A DNA stretch of 64,000 nucleotides from JAHCIE01 sp034431435 (lineage in GTDB: Bacteria > Chloroflexota > Anaerolineae > Epilineales > JAHCIE01), in the NCBI GenBank assembly GCA_034431435.1, contig DAOUDG010000088.1:1-64000 (forward strand), written 5' to 3'. The notes under the pieces were generated by a model. It was not told where the DNA came from, searched no databases, and saw only the letters and a program-made list of their open reading frames with translations. The position numbers and the translations under genes are program-made. The number at the start of each line of letters is the position of its first letter. The first letter of the stretch is position 1. This document shows positions 7,958-16,297 of the stretch, piece by piece.

Positions 7958-9247
7958 ATGCCCAAGATTGCCATGATCGGCGCGGGTAGCGTCGTCTTCA
8001 CCAAGAGTCTGCTCGGCGACATCCTCAGCTTCCCTGAGCTTGGCGAGTCCACCATCGCCCTGCATGACATCGACCCTGCCCGCCTCGAAGCCGGCGAGCG
8101 CATGGCCCGCTGGACCGCCACCACCATCGGCGCGCCCGCCCGCATCGAGGCCAGCCTCGACCGCCGCCGCGTCCTCGATGGGGCCGACTACGTGATCAAC
8201 ATGATCCAGGTTGGTGGTCACGCTGCTACGATGCTCGACTTCGACATCCCCGCCGCCCACGGCCTGCGCCAGACCATCGGTGACACGCTGGGCATCGGCG
8301 GCATCTTCCGCGCCCTGCGCACCATTCCCGTCCTTCTCGACATCTGCGCCGACATGCGCCAGGGCTGCCCCGACGCCTGGCTCCTCAACTATACCAACCC
8401 GATGGCGATGCTGGTGTGGGCCGTCACGGCCGCCACTTCCACCAAAGTTGTCGGCCTGTGCCACAGCGTCCAGGGAACGTCGCGGCAGATCGCGAGCTAC
8501 GCAGGCGTCCCGCGCGAGGAACTGGAATATGAGTGCGCAGGCATCAACCACATGGCCTGGTTCACCCGCCTGGAGTGGAACGGCCAGGACGTCTACCCCC
8601 GCCTGCGCGAGGCCATGAACCACCGCTATGTCTACGCCAGGGACAAGGTGCGCTTCGAGATACTGCGCCACTTTGGCTACTTCGTGACCGAGTCCAGCGA
8701 GCACATGGCCGAGTATACGCCGTACTTCATCAAGAGCGCCGCCGAGATCGATCGCCTCGACATCCCCATCGATGAGTATCCGCGCCGCAGCCGCGATAAC
8801 CTCGAAGAGTTCCAGTACACCCTGAGCAAGCTCCAGCGCGGCGGGACCTTCCCCCTCCGGCGCAGCGAGGAGTACGCCTCCCTCATCATCTATGGCATGG
8901 AGACCGGCGTGCCCCAGGTCATCTACGGCAACGTCGAGAATTGTGGCCTCATCGACAATCTGCCCCAGGGCGCGTGCGTCGAGGTCCGCTGCAACATCAA
9001 CCGCGACGGCCTGCATCCCGTCCCGTTCGGCGCGCTCCCGCCCCATCTCGCCGCTCTGGATCGCACCAACATCAATGTTCAGGAACTCACGGTGCGCGCC
9101 GCTCTGGAAGGCGACCGCAACCACGTCTATCACGCCGCGTATCTGGACCCGCACACCGCCGCCACCCTGACCCTGCCTCAGATTCAGGCGATGGTGGACG
9201 ACCTCATCGCCGCCCACGGCGACAGCCTGCCGGCCGGCCTTCGCTGA
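7958..9247 (+). CDS. Glycoside hydrolase family 4 (alpha-glucosidase/alpha-galactosidase, MelA-like)
   Basis: GH4 enzymes hydrolyse alpha- or beta-glycosides by an NAD+- and Mn2+-dependent redox/elimination mechanism. The 429-aa protein opens with the dinucleotide-binding GAGSVVFTK (from residue 8). It has NYTNPMAM, the metal-site GLCHSVQG (C168, H169) and GINHMAW (H198), and an SxYA-like segment near the C-terminus. The Cys-His motif points to the alpha-glycosidase branch. ATG at 7958 has CGGAGAA just upstream; the longer open frame to 7907 lacks homology. It may hydrolyse sugars imported by transporters energised by the UgpC-type ATPase at 41802, but that link is inference. A strong hairpin follows the stop. 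Confidence 0.92.
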   Translation: MPKIAMIGAGSVVFTKSLLGDILSFPELGESTIALHDIDPARLEAGERMARWTATTIGAPARIEASLDRRRVLDGADYVINMIQVGGHAATMLDFDIPAAHGLRQTIGDTLGIGGIFRALRTIPVLLDICADMRQGCPDAWLLNYTNPMAMLVWAVTAATSTKVVGLCHSVQGTSRQIASYAGVPREELEYECAGINHMAWFTRLEWNGQDVYPRLREAMNHRYVYARDKVRFEILRHFGYFVTESSEHMAEYTPYFIKSAAEIDRLDIPIDEYPRRSRDNLEEFQYTLSKLQRGGTFPLRRSEEYASLIIYGMETGVPQVIYGNVENCGLIDNLPQGACVEVRCNINRDGLHPVPFGALPPHLAALDRTNINVQELTVRAALEGDRNHVYHAAYLDPHTAATLTLPQIQAMVDDLIAAHGDSLPAGLR

Positions 9248-9302
9248 GGCCACCGACCGCGCGGCAGCCCAGGCTGAGGAGGCCCGCCGGCGGCAAGACG
9301 CA

Positions 9303-9359
9303 CAGCGGCCCCGCGCCGCGAAGGAGACACTCATGTCTCCTCGCGCTGCGGGGCCGCTG
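9303..9359. terminator. Bidirectional hairpin terminator between convergent genes
   Basis: A 57-nt inverted repeat: the left arm CAGCGGCCCCGC...CGCGAAGGAGACA pairs with its complement with about 24 pairs, two mismatches and one bulge. It sits between the GH4 gene (+) and the CopZ-like gene (-). There is no clear T-run on either side. Confidence 0.7.
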
Positions 9360-9374
9360 CCTGTCCAGATTGCG

Positions 9375-9587
9375 CTATTGAGCTGGCTGAGCCGTGTAGC
9401 CCGCCGCGGCGATGGCGGCGACGAGTTGGTCGACGCTGGTACGGGCCGGGTCGTAGGTAACCTGCGTGACGGACCTGGCAAAGCTGGTGCGCGCTTCCTT
9501 GACGCCCGGCACGTCCTCCAGGTCCATGTCGATGCGCATGGCGCACGACGCGCAGTGCATGCCGTGAATCTTGAAGGTCTGAGTCAT
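9375..9587 (-). CDS. Heavy-metal-associated (HMA) domain protein, CopZ-like copper chaperone
   Basis: A 70-aa single HMA domain, MTQTFKIHGMHCASCAMRI, with the metal-binding GMHCASC motif (CxxC) near residues 11-14 and the usual beta-alpha-beta-beta-alpha-beta pattern. Such proteins bind Cu(I) and pass it to P1B ATPases or sensors in the cytoplasm. Its ATG overlaps the stop of the upstream membrane gene by one base (TAATG), indicating translational coupling. The upstream 15 codons of the open frame belong to the coding end of that gene and are not used. Pairing with a TauE/SafE-cupredoxin fusion supports a copper-handling role. Confidence 0.88.
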   Translation of the reverse strand: MTQTFKIHGMHCASCAMRIDMDLEDVPGVKEARTSFARSVTQVTYDPARTSVDQLVAAIAAAGYTAQPAQ

Positions 9588-10717
9588 TATGCCTCTACCT
9601 CGATGACGCCGCGATACATTCCCATGCTGCACGTGAAGGGAATCTTACCGGGCTTGTCGGTGGGGATGTCGAAGACGGCCTGCTGATTCTTGGACAGAAT
9701 CTTGTGGTAGCCGAGGGAGGGAATCATGAACGAGCTGGTGCAGCCAAGACGGTCACCCGTCATCAGGCGCAGCCGCGCGGGCTGGCCGACCTTGAAGACG
9801 ATGCGGTTGGGCACATAGGCCGTCGGGTCGGCGCGTACCACGATTTCCTGCGTACTGCCGGCGGCGGTGGCCGCTATGGGTCGGGCGGTGAACGCAGTGA
9901 GGTCCGGCACGGGCGCGCCCAGCACCGACAAGCCAGCGGCGATGGACACAAGCGCCAGGAGCAGGATGGCGACGGCGGCCAGGCGAGTGAACCAGCCTTG
10001 CAGGGCGGCGTTGAGGCGCGTCGCCAGATAGCCGAGGGAGAAGAACAGCGGCGTGGTACCCAGGATGAAGGCGAACATGATGGTAGCGCCAGCAGCCGCG
10101 CTGCCGCTGGCGATGGCCGCCAGCATCATGGCCTGGGTCGTGGCGCAGGGCATGAAGACCGTCAACGCGCCCAGGACGGCCGGGGCGAGCAGGCTGCTGC
10201 TCCTGGACTCGCGGCGAATCCAGCGCGTGACAAAGCGGGGCGGCTGGACGCTGAAGTAGCGGAAGATGGGGTGGACGTTGAGCATCTGCAAGGCGACCGC
10301 GACCATGAACAGACCCACGGCGACTTGCAGCCAGCCCTGGAGCGTCGGTGACAGACCGATGGCCGACCCGAACCAACCGAGCAGCGCGCCGACCAGGGTG
10401 TAGGCGACAAGCTTGGCGGCCAGGAAGAGAATGATCGGCGCCGCGCGACCGGAGTAGGCTTCGTCCTCGCGCTGGGCCAGGGTTGTTGCCAGCAGGCCAC
10501 CTTGCACGGCCAGGCAGGTCAGGCCGCCGGTCGTCAGGCCGGTGAAGAAGATAACGAGCAGGCTCGACGTATCCAGGGCGTTGAGGAACAGCCGGTCGCC
10601 CAGGGACAGGGCCGCCGCAGTGACCAGGCCGACCGCGACGATGCTCAGCAGGCCGATTTCCAGCCAGTTGGCGGACTTGCGAGTGCGGGGGGCTTCAGGC
10701 GTAGACGCTTTCTTCAT
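9587..10717 (-). CDS. Sulfite exporter TauE/SafE (UreH-TM/CcdA-like) membrane protein fused to a cupredoxin domain
   Basis: A 376-aa inner-membrane protein. After one N-terminal segment (about residues 20-42) come six or so transmembrane helices containing GLTTGGLTCLAVQGGLL and VFMPCATTQAMM, whose paired Cys positions recall CcdA-like electron or metal carriers. The C-terminal ~100 residues form an extracytoplasmic cupredoxin-like domain: YVPNRIVFKVGQPARLRL, then GCTSSFMIP and a PFTCSMGMYRG copper-site motif. The chosen ATG is at 10717; a GTG at 10729 in the same frame is an alternative. It is translationally coupled to the CopZ-like chaperone, so copper transfer or assembly of a copper enzyme is the likely job. 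No copper oxidase or CopA is in the window. Confidence 0.85.
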   Translation of the reverse strand: MKKASTPEAPRTRKSANWLEIGLLSIVAVGLVTAAALSLGDRLFLNALDTSSLLVIFFTGLTTGGLTCLAVQGGLLATTLAQREDEAYSGRAAPIILFLAAKLVAYTLVGALLGWFGSAIGLSPTLQGWLQVAVGLFMVAVALQMLNVHPIFRYFSVQPPRFVTRWIRRESRSSSLLAPAVLGALTVFMPCATTQAMMLAAIASGSAAAGATIMFAFILGTTPLFFSLGYLATRLNAALQGWFTRLAAVAILLLALVSIAAGLSVLGAPVPDLTAFTARPIAATAAGSTQEIVVRADPTAYVPNRIVFKVGQPARLRLMTGDRLGCTSSFMIPSLGYHKILSKNQQAVFDIPTDKPGKIPFTCSMGMYRGVIEVEA

Positions 10718-10839
10718 CGGATGTCTCACTGGTAAGGGTTAACCATCCAATGTCCATAATAACGCGATTGTAGGGTAAAAGTGACGGGTGGCAGGGAAGA
10801 ACCGGCCACGTCGGGTAAACCTCCAACCACGGAGACGGG

Positions 10840-10879
10840 AGGCGGGCTGAGTAGCCCGGCGGCCTCCTCTAGCCCGCCT
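10840..10879 (-). terminator. Hairpin at the 3' end of thpR
   Basis: Arms AGGCGGGCT (10840-10848) and AGCCCGCCT (10871-10879) are perfectly complementary, with a competing inner GGGCT/AGCCC pair. One arm overlaps the last codons of thpR. It is a likely transcription end for the thpR/PIG-L unit; no T-tract is visible. Confidence 0.45.
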
Positions 10880-11471
10880 CGCCCGCGAGGGGATAGACGC
10901 CCAGCGGGGTGTAGCGAGCGCCCTGGGGCGAGAGGTCGCTACGCATGAGGTGGATGGCGGCGGCGGGCAGCGCGCCGAGGTCGGCGGCGGGCGGCTGGCG
11001 CAACAGGTCCCGGATGCGCTCAGAGTCGGAGGGGGCAGCGTCCTTGATGCGCGCCAGGGTCAGGTGCGGGCGGAAGGGGCGGCTTTCCGTCGGGTAGCCC
11101 AGGGGGGCGATGGCCGCCTCCACGTCGTCGCGCAGGCGGTGCAGGCGCGGCAAATCGCCCGCCAGCCCCAGCCATAGAACGCTGGGGCGCGAGGGGCCGG
11201 GGAAAACGCCCAGGCCGCGAGCCGCCAGGGTGAAGGGTGAGTGGCGGGCAGCGAGGGCGGCCAGCGCGTCCTGGATAGTGGGCAGGCGAGATGGGGGTAC
11301 GTCGCCCAGGAACTTGAGAGTCAGGTGGATGCCATGCGGCTGCACCCAGCGCATGGCCGGGAAAGCCAGGCGCTGCTTGAGCTGCACCTGGAGGTTACGG
11401 ATCGCGCCCTCCAGGTCGGGTGGCGGCTCAATGGCGATGAAGGTGCGGATGGGAATCTCGGTAGTGGGCAT
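10869..11471 (-). CDS. thpR: RNA 2',3'-cyclic phosphodiesterase (2'-5' RNA ligase family)
   Basis: A 200-aa 2H-phosphoesterase that opens 2',3'-cyclic phosphate RNA ends. Both catalytic H-x-T/S-x motifs are present: HLTLKFLG (about residue 48) and HLTLARI (about residue 136), with IRTFIAIEPP at the start and LMRSDLSPQGARYTPL at the end, all typical. The ATG at 11471 (MPTTEIPIRTF) is chosen because the open frame continues far upstream to 12173 only as a shadow of the PIG-L gene. It lies downstream of the PIG-L gene on the same strand, separated by 58 bp holding a palindromic element. Confidence 0.92.
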   Translation of the reverse strand: MPTTEIPIRTFIAIEPPPDLEGAIRNLQVQLKQRLAFPAMRWVQPHGIHLTLKFLGDVPPSRLPTIQDALAALAARHSPFTLAARGLGVFPGPSRPSVLWLGLAGDLPRLHRLRDDVEAAIAPLGYPTESRPFRPHLTLARIKDAAPSDSERIRDLLRQPPAADLGALPAAAIHLMRSDLSPQGARYTPLGVYPLAGEAG

Positions 11472-11489
11472 GGCGTCTCTCACTGGGGT

Positions 11490-11521
11490 AGACCCGGCAA
11501 GTCGGAAAACCTGTCGGGTCT
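11490..11521. repeat. AGACC...GGTCT palindromic element, copy 1
   Basis: An imperfect palindrome: left AGACCCGGCAAG, right complement AGACCCGACAGG. It sits between thpR and the PIG-L gene. Related copies are at 11578-11611 and 23913-23945. Confidence 0.6.
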
Positions 11522-11529
11522 GCTGGATG

Positions 11530-12336
11530 TCACCGAACGATGCGCCAGGTGCGCTCGTAATAGCTCGGCGCTGCCCCAGACCTGACGGGCTTCGGAGAAC
11601 CTGCCAGGTCTGGGCCAGCAGCGAGGGCGGCGGCGTAATCGCGGATGGTGCTTTCCACGAGGGTCTCGTCGCCGAAGACGGCCGTGAGTTGGGATGCATA
11701 GGCGCGGACGAGGGCAATCTTGCCCTCGATGTCGATGGCGGTGAGGATCGGTTGCCAGGTGTGGTGACTGGCGTCCAGAACCTCGGCGACTTCCTGCCAG
11801 CGGGCCGCGTAAGGAAAGTCCTCGTAGAACTCAACGCGATGACCGTGGGCGTGGAGGATGAAGCCGGTGTCGCGGGCGATGCGGTGATCGACGTGGCCGC
11901 CGACAGCGAGGGGAGCGAACCATGTCGCGTCATGCAAGCCGACGGCCAGGGCGTCGCAGCGGGCGGCGAGGGCGACCGGATAGTCGCGCTCGTCGGGATG
12001 GATGGGGCCGAAGACCTCGTCGTGATTGGTATATAGGAAGGGGCCGCCCGGCGGGCGGTAGATGGCGTCCAGGCCGTCCCAATGCTCGACCTCGGCGTCG
12101 ATGGCGGCCAGGGCCGTCGCATCCTCGGCGCGGCGGGCGGCGTAGGGGTCGGGCGGGTTGCCCCACTTAGCATGCTGACGCCGGGCGTAGGCCGACAGGT
12201 GGCTGTAGTCGGGAATACCGGCGAAGATGTTGACTACCCGCGCCCGCGTTCCGGCGGCCAGCGTGGCGAGCATATGCCCCCCGCACGAGAGCGCGGCATC
12301 GTCGAGATGGGGCGAAAGATAGAGGTGAATTGACAT
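11530..12336 (-). CDS. PIG-L/LmbE-family deacetylase
   Basis: Zn-dependent N-acetyl hydrolase of the PIG-L family; relatives deacetylate GlcNAc-type substrates, for example in bacillithiol, mycothiol or glycan biosynthesis. The 268-aa protein has the catalytic SPHLDDAALSCGGH motif at residues 8-21 and the second zinc motif HVDHR at about residue 148. ATG 12336 lies on top of the -35 box of a divergent promoter. The C-terminal segment AGPDLAGSPKPVRSGAA is encoded by a palindromic repeat (11578-11611) read in frame, so the ancestral gene probably lacked it. The substrate is unknown; adjacency to a surface-glycan island is suggestive only. Confidence 0.9.
   Translation of the reverse strand: MSIHLYLSPHLDDAALSCGGHMLATLAAGTRARVVNIFAGIPDYSHLSAYARRQHAKWGNPPDPYAARRAEDATALAAIDAEVEHWDGLDAIYRPPGGPFLYTNHDEVFGPIHPDERDYPVALAARCDALAVGLHDATWFAPLAVGGHVDHRIARDTGFILHAHGHRVEFYEDFPYAARWQEVAEVLDASHHTWQPILTAIDIEGKIALVRAYASQLTAVFGDETLVESTIRDYAAALAAGPDLAGSPKPVRSGAAPSYYERTWRIVR
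11578..11611. repeat. AGACC...GGTCT palindromic element, copy 2, inside the PIG-L gene
   Basis: Left arm AGACCTGACGGG, right-arm complement AGACCTGGCAGG, 34 nt in all. It is read in frame in the 3' part of the PIG-L gene without creating a stop. Confidence 0.65.
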
Positions 12337-12358
12337 GACCTCTCGGCCTCTCTATAAT
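12330..12358 (+). promoter_or_regulatory. Perfect consensus sigma-70 promoter of the surface-glycan operon
   Basis: TTGACA at 12330-12335, a 17-bp spacer, then TATAAT at 12353-12358. The -35 box covers the divergent PIG-L start codon (12334-12336). The ATG at 12357 lies inside the -10, so it cannot be the start of the downstream gene; the ATG at 12393 is. Confidence 0.8.
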
Positions 12359-12392
12359 GGGCGCGCAGCGTCAAGGACGCTCCGTCATCCGC

Positions 12393-14330
12393 ATGCGAAA
12401 CTTCCTCATTTGGGTCATCCTACTCACCCTCCTCGGCGGTGTCTTGCGCTTTGCGGCGCTAGGTGATCTGCCGCCTGGCCTATGGCGCGACGAAGCCTAC
12501 TATGCCCTGGACGCCGTCCAGGTCCTCGAGGGCGAGCGTCCCATCTTCTTCGAAGCCAACAATGGGCGCGAGCCGCTGTTCATCTATCTGGTCGCGGGCA
12601 GCATTGCCGCGCTGGGCCACACGCCCGTCGCCGTGCGTCTCGTGGCGGCTATCCTGGGCACGCTGCTCATCCCCGCGACCGCGCTGATGGGCCGCGCCCT
12701 GTTCAGCGACCGGGTGGGGCTGCTGGCGGCGGCGGTGACGGCGATAAGCGTGTGGAGCCTCAATCTCAGCCGCGTCGGCTTCCGCACCGTCACCCTGCCC
12801 CTCATCCTGGCGCTGTGCGTGTGGCAGGCGGCGGTGGCGGTCAGGACTGGCCGCCTGGGTCACTTCGTGGCGGCGGGCGCGCTATACGGCCTGCTGTTCT
12901 ACACCTACCTGGCGGCGCGGTTCACGCCCATCGCGCTGCTGGCCGCCCTGGCCGTGTGGTGGCTCGGCCAGACCAGGGAAGCGCGGGCCGCCTTTCCCTG
13001 GCGCGGGGCGGCGGTGGCGGGTGTGACGGCGCTGGTAGTCGCCGCGCCTCTGTTCGCCTATCTGGCGCTCCATCCTGGCGAGGGCGAAGGACGCGGAGTG
13101 CAGGTCTCGATCCTCAACCCTGTCATCAATGAGGGCGATCCCGTGGGCCTGCTCCTGCGACAGGCGGTTGCCACGGCGGCCATGTTCACCTTTCGCGGCG
13201 ACTTCAATCCGCGCCACAACGTGCCCTTGCGGCCCGTGTTCGATCCCCTCATCGCCCTGGCGGCCGTGCTGGGCCTCGGCATCGCCCTGGCCCACTGGCG
13301 GCGGGCGTCGGATGCCTTCATTCTGGCCTGGACCGGCGTCATGCTGCTGCCGACCGTGCTGGCCGAGGATGCGCCCCACTTCTTGCGCGCCGTCGGCGTG
13401 CTGCCCATCGCCTTCCTGTTTCCCGCCCTGGGGCTGGATGGGGCGTGGAGCTGGCTCGCGGCGCGCGGGCGGGCAACGCTAGGGGCAGGCGTGGTCATGG
13501 GCGCGCTCGCCCTCGGCCTGGGCCTGACTGTACGGGACTACTTCGTTGTTCACGCTCGCAGCGAGGCCGCCTACTACCAGTTCGAGACGGGCGCGACCGA
13601 GTTGGCACGGGAGATCAACACCTTCCTGGGCACGGGCTGGCAGGGCGGCTGGCGCGAGGTGGCCTCCGACAAGCGCGAGGGTTACCGGGCCTACCTCGAC
13701 ACGCGCCTGTGGGAGGGCTGGCCCAGCCTGCGTTTCCTCATCCACCCGGCGGGCGTGCGGACGCTGACGCCCGGCCGCGCTGTCACCGGTGATGCCATCA
13801 TCCTCGCGTTGTGGCCGCAAGAGAACCACGACGCGCTACTGGCCGAGCTACCGCAGGACAGCCTGATCGAGGTTCGCGAGGGGGCCTGGGAACGTGGCGA
13901 CCTGGACCCCGAGGCCCGGCAATTATACTATAGCGTGCGCGTGACGCCGGACAAGCCGCCTGAGACGCTGGGGGCGGATTTGGGCGTGGCGCGACTGCGA
14001 GCGGCGGAGTGGCATCCCACCTCGGACGGCGTGCGCGTTCGCCTGGTATGGGATGCGAAGGGGCCATTGTCGCCCGACACATCGGCCTTCGTGCATGTTG
14101 CTGGCCCCCGTGGTTTGGTAGGCCAGTCGGACGGCACGCCCGGCGCGTTTTACCCGGCGCGCCTGTGGCGAGTTGGCGACACCGTGGCCGAGGAGCGGGA
14201 CATTGTACTGCCGCCGGGGGCAGCGGTGGATGAGGTGCGAGTAGGACTGTACGACCGGACGACGCAGCAGAGGCAGCGGCTGGCGAGCGGCGAGGACTAC
14301 GCAGTGGTTCCACGAGGTAGCGCACCGTGA
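12393..14330 (+). CDS. Family-39-like membrane glycosyltransferase (ArnT/PMT fold)
   Basis: A 645-aa polytopic inner-membrane protein. After the first helix (MRNFLIWVILLTLLGG) comes the periplasmic loop with the acidic DE motif in GLWRDEAYYALDA, the feature of PMT/ArnT-type transferases that move a sugar from a polyprenyl phosphate to an outside acceptor. About ten further hydrophobic helices follow to residue ~390. The C-terminal ~250 residues are soluble and end in a beta-sandwich module (FVHVAGPRGLVGQSDGTPGA ... GLYD) that recurs in the next glycosyltransferase-like proteins. The start at 12393 is used because the open frame's earlier ATG lies in the promoter. The next gene overlaps by 4 nt (GTGA). 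Donor and acceptor are unknown. Confidence 0.85.
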   Translation: MRNFLIWVILLTLLGGVLRFAALGDLPPGLWRDEAYYALDAVQVLEGERPIFFEANNGREPLFIYLVAGSIAALGHTPVAVRLVAAILGTLLIPATALMGRALFSDRVGLLAAAVTAISVWSLNLSRVGFRTVTLPLILALCVWQAAVAVRTGRLGHFVAAGALYGLLFYTYLAARFTPIALLAALAVWWLGQTREARAAFPWRGAAVAGVTALVVAAPLFAYLALHPGEGEGRGVQVSILNPVINEGDPVGLLLRQAVATAAMFTFRGDFNPRHNVPLRPVFDPLIALAAVLGLGIALAHWRRASDAFILAWTGVMLLPTVLAEDAPHFLRAVGVLPIAFLFPALGLDGAWSWLAARGRATLGAGVVMGALALGLGLTVRDYFVVHARSEAAYYQFETGATELAREINTFLGTGWQGGWREVASDKREGYRAYLDTRLWEGWPSLRFLIHPAGVRTLTPGRAVTGDAIILALWPQENHDALLAELPQDSLIEVREGAWERGDLDPEARQLYYSVRVTPDKPPETLGADLGVARLRAAEWHPTSDGVRVRLVWDAKGPLSPDTSAFVHVAGPRGLVGQSDGTPGAFYPARLWRVGDTVAEERDIVLPPGAAVDEVRVGLYDRTTQQRQRLASGEDYAVVPRGSAP

Positions 14331-16264
14331 CGGGCGAGAGCGGGCGTTGGGCGCCGTGGGCGGCGGGCATCGTCGCCGCGTTGTGTGGGCTGGCGTTCGC
14401 GGTGCGGGTGTGGGCGCTGGGTGGCGCGGCGCTCAGCTTTGACGAGGCGGTCGACCTGCGCTACGGGACGCTACCCATCGCCGAGATGCTCTCGACGCTG
14501 GCGGCGCGGGGCATCCACCCGCCCCTCCACTACTTTTGGCTGCATGGCATCATGGCCGTAGCAGGAACGACGGAGTTTGCGGCCCGCTTTGCGAGTGTTG
14601 TGGCGGGTGTGCTGGTTGTCCCGCTGACCTACGCGCTAGGCCGGGAGGTATTTACAGGCGACGAGCGAGCCGCCGTCGCCGCCCTGGCCGTAGGCGCGCC
14701 GGCCGCCGCGCTGGCGGCCATGTCGCCCTTCCTGCTGTACTACGCGCAGGAGACGCGCATGTACAGCACGGCGGCATGCCTGGCGGCGCTGGCGCTCGTG
14801 CTGTTCTTGCGCGCCGTGCGGCTCGGCGGGCTGTGGCCGTGGCTGTGGTACGCGCTCGCGCTGGCGGGCATGCTCTATGCCCAGTACCTGTCGGTGTTCC
14901 TGGTCCCGGCGTTCTTCGTTGGCGCGCTGCTGGCGGGCTGGCCCACTCTGCGGCGCTGGCTGCTGGCTGCGCTAGGGGCGGCCGCGCTCTACCTGGCGTG
15001 GCTGCCATCGATGGTCGGCCAGTTCCTGTACCTGCTGCGCAACCCTGACTATTTTTCCGACCGGCTCAGCGCGCCGGATGTCCTGGCGAGCATTCTGGCG
15101 GGCTTTGGCGGCAGCGAGAGCTTTGCGCTGGGTATGGCTGCTCTGGCCGCCCTGCTGGCGGGCCTGGTGTGGGTCATAGGTTGGGGGTGGCGGACCGCGC
15201 AGCCTGTAGCCGCGCGGCTGCTGGTCACACTGCTGGCCGCGCTGCTACCGACGGTCTCGACGGCCATCCTGGCGAGCCTGATGCCCAAGTTTGCCACCCG
15301 CTACGCCATCGTGGCTGTGCCCGCCGTGTTCGTGGGCCTGGCCGCGTTGGCGTTTCTCGCGCTGTGGGGGCGGGGGCGCACCGCGCGGTTCGCGTATGGC
15401 GTGGGGCTGGCGGTGGCGCTGTTCATCGTCGGCTGGCGAGGCGGTGACGCAGCCCAGGGCGGCTGGTTTGGGCAGGAGGACTCGCGCCGTATGGCGCAGT
15501 ATCTCTCGGAGAGAGCGCGCCCCGACGACAGCATCGTGCTGGTAGAGGACGCGCCCGACGCGCTACGCTACTATTATCGGGGCGAGACGCCCTGGACGGG
15601 CATGCACGTGGGTTTCGACTTCGAGCGCGGCGCGCGGCAGCTGAACGAGTTCCTGGTGACGCGGCCGGAGCGGGTATGGCTGGTCCTGTGGCACCACGAG
15701 TTCGCCGACCCCACCGGCATGGTCATTACGGAGCTGGCGCGGCGCAGCAAGGGCGAAGCCTTTGTCCGCAACACGTTCCCCGGCTATTCGCTGATGCGCT
15801 ATGAGTTGGGTGACTGGTCGCCGGTGGTGGCCACGCCGCCACCGCAGCAGCCGCTGGACATCCACTTTGAGGATGCGCTGACTCTGATGGGGGCGGATCG
15901 GCTGGACGACCAGGGGCGCACGGTGCGTTGGATTCTCTACTGGCAGGCGCCGCGTCAATTGGACCGCCAATACTCAATTGCGCTACAATTCCGCGCGCCG
16001 GATGGGCAGATTCGTCTGACCCATGACCAGTCGCCCAGCACGCCCTACTTGCGGACACAGCATTTCCCGCCGGGGGAGACCGTGAGGGGCCTGACGGAGG
16101 TGGAGCTGCCGGCGGATCTGGCGCCGGGCCGCTACGATGTCGATGTGTTGGTCTGGGACACCGCTGCCCAGCGTAACCTGAGTGTGGTGGACTCGGGGGG
16201 CCAACCGATGGGCATTGCCGCGCGCCTCGGTCAGGTCGAGGTAGCGGCGGCGACCAACAAGTAA
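14327..16264 (+). CDS. Second family-39-like membrane glycosyltransferase
   Basis: A 645-aa polytopic membrane protein that starts with GTG overlapping the previous stop (GTGA), so translation is coupled. The first loop carries the acidic ALSFDEAVDL motif and HPPLHYFWLHG, both typical of GT39/PMT-like enzymes, then YYAQETRMYS and about ten transmembrane helices to residue ~370. The soluble C-terminal part (about residues 390-645) ends in the same beta-sandwich type as its neighbours (YSIALQFRAPDGQI ... LVWDTA). It probably acts with the preceding enzyme in lipid-linked sugar transfer to surface molecules; the substrate is unknown. Confidence 0.85.
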   Translation: MTGESGRWAPWAAGIVAALCGLAFAVRVWALGGAALSFDEAVDLRYGTLPIAEMLSTLAARGIHPPLHYFWLHGIMAVAGTTEFAARFASVVAGVLVVPLTYALGREVFTGDERAAVAALAVGAPAAALAAMSPFLLYYAQETRMYSTAACLAALALVLFLRAVRLGGLWPWLWYALALAGMLYAQYLSVFLVPAFFVGALLAGWPTLRRWLLAALGAAALYLAWLPSMVGQFLYLLRNPDYFSDRLSAPDVLASILAGFGGSESFALGMAALAALLAGLVWVIGWGWRTAQPVAARLLVTLLAALLPTVSTAILASLMPKFATRYAIVAVPAVFVGLAALAFLALWGRGRTARFAYGVGLAVALFIVGWRGGDAAQGGWFGQEDSRRMAQYLSERARPDDSIVLVEDAPDALRYYYRGETPWTGMHVGFDFERGARQLNEFLVTRPERVWLVLWHHEFADPTGMVITELARRSKGEAFVRNTFPGYSLMRYELGDWSPVVATPPPQQPLDIHFEDALTLMGADRLDDQGRTVRWILYWQAPRQLDRQYSIALQFRAPDGQIRLTHDQSPSTPYLRTQHFPPGETVRGLTEVELPADLAPGRYDVDVLVWDTAAQRNLSVVDSGGQPMGIAARLGQVEVAAATNK

Positions 16265-16297
16265 GAGCCTGATATTGTGCAAGGAGAATCCACGACC

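Noticed and set aside
7505..9481. 658-codon minus-strand open frame over the GH4 gene
   Set aside because: Shadow of the well-supported GH4 gene; no ribosome site or homology-like motif.
10869..12173. A single 434-codon gene joining the PIG-L region and thpR
   Set aside because: Only the last 200 codons match ThpR; the upstream part is low-complexity Pro/Ser shadow of the PIG-L gene in another frame.
12357..12392. ATG at 12357 as the start of the first GT39-like gene
   Set aside because: It lies within the TATAAT box of a perfect promoter, so it would not be transcribed from that promoter.
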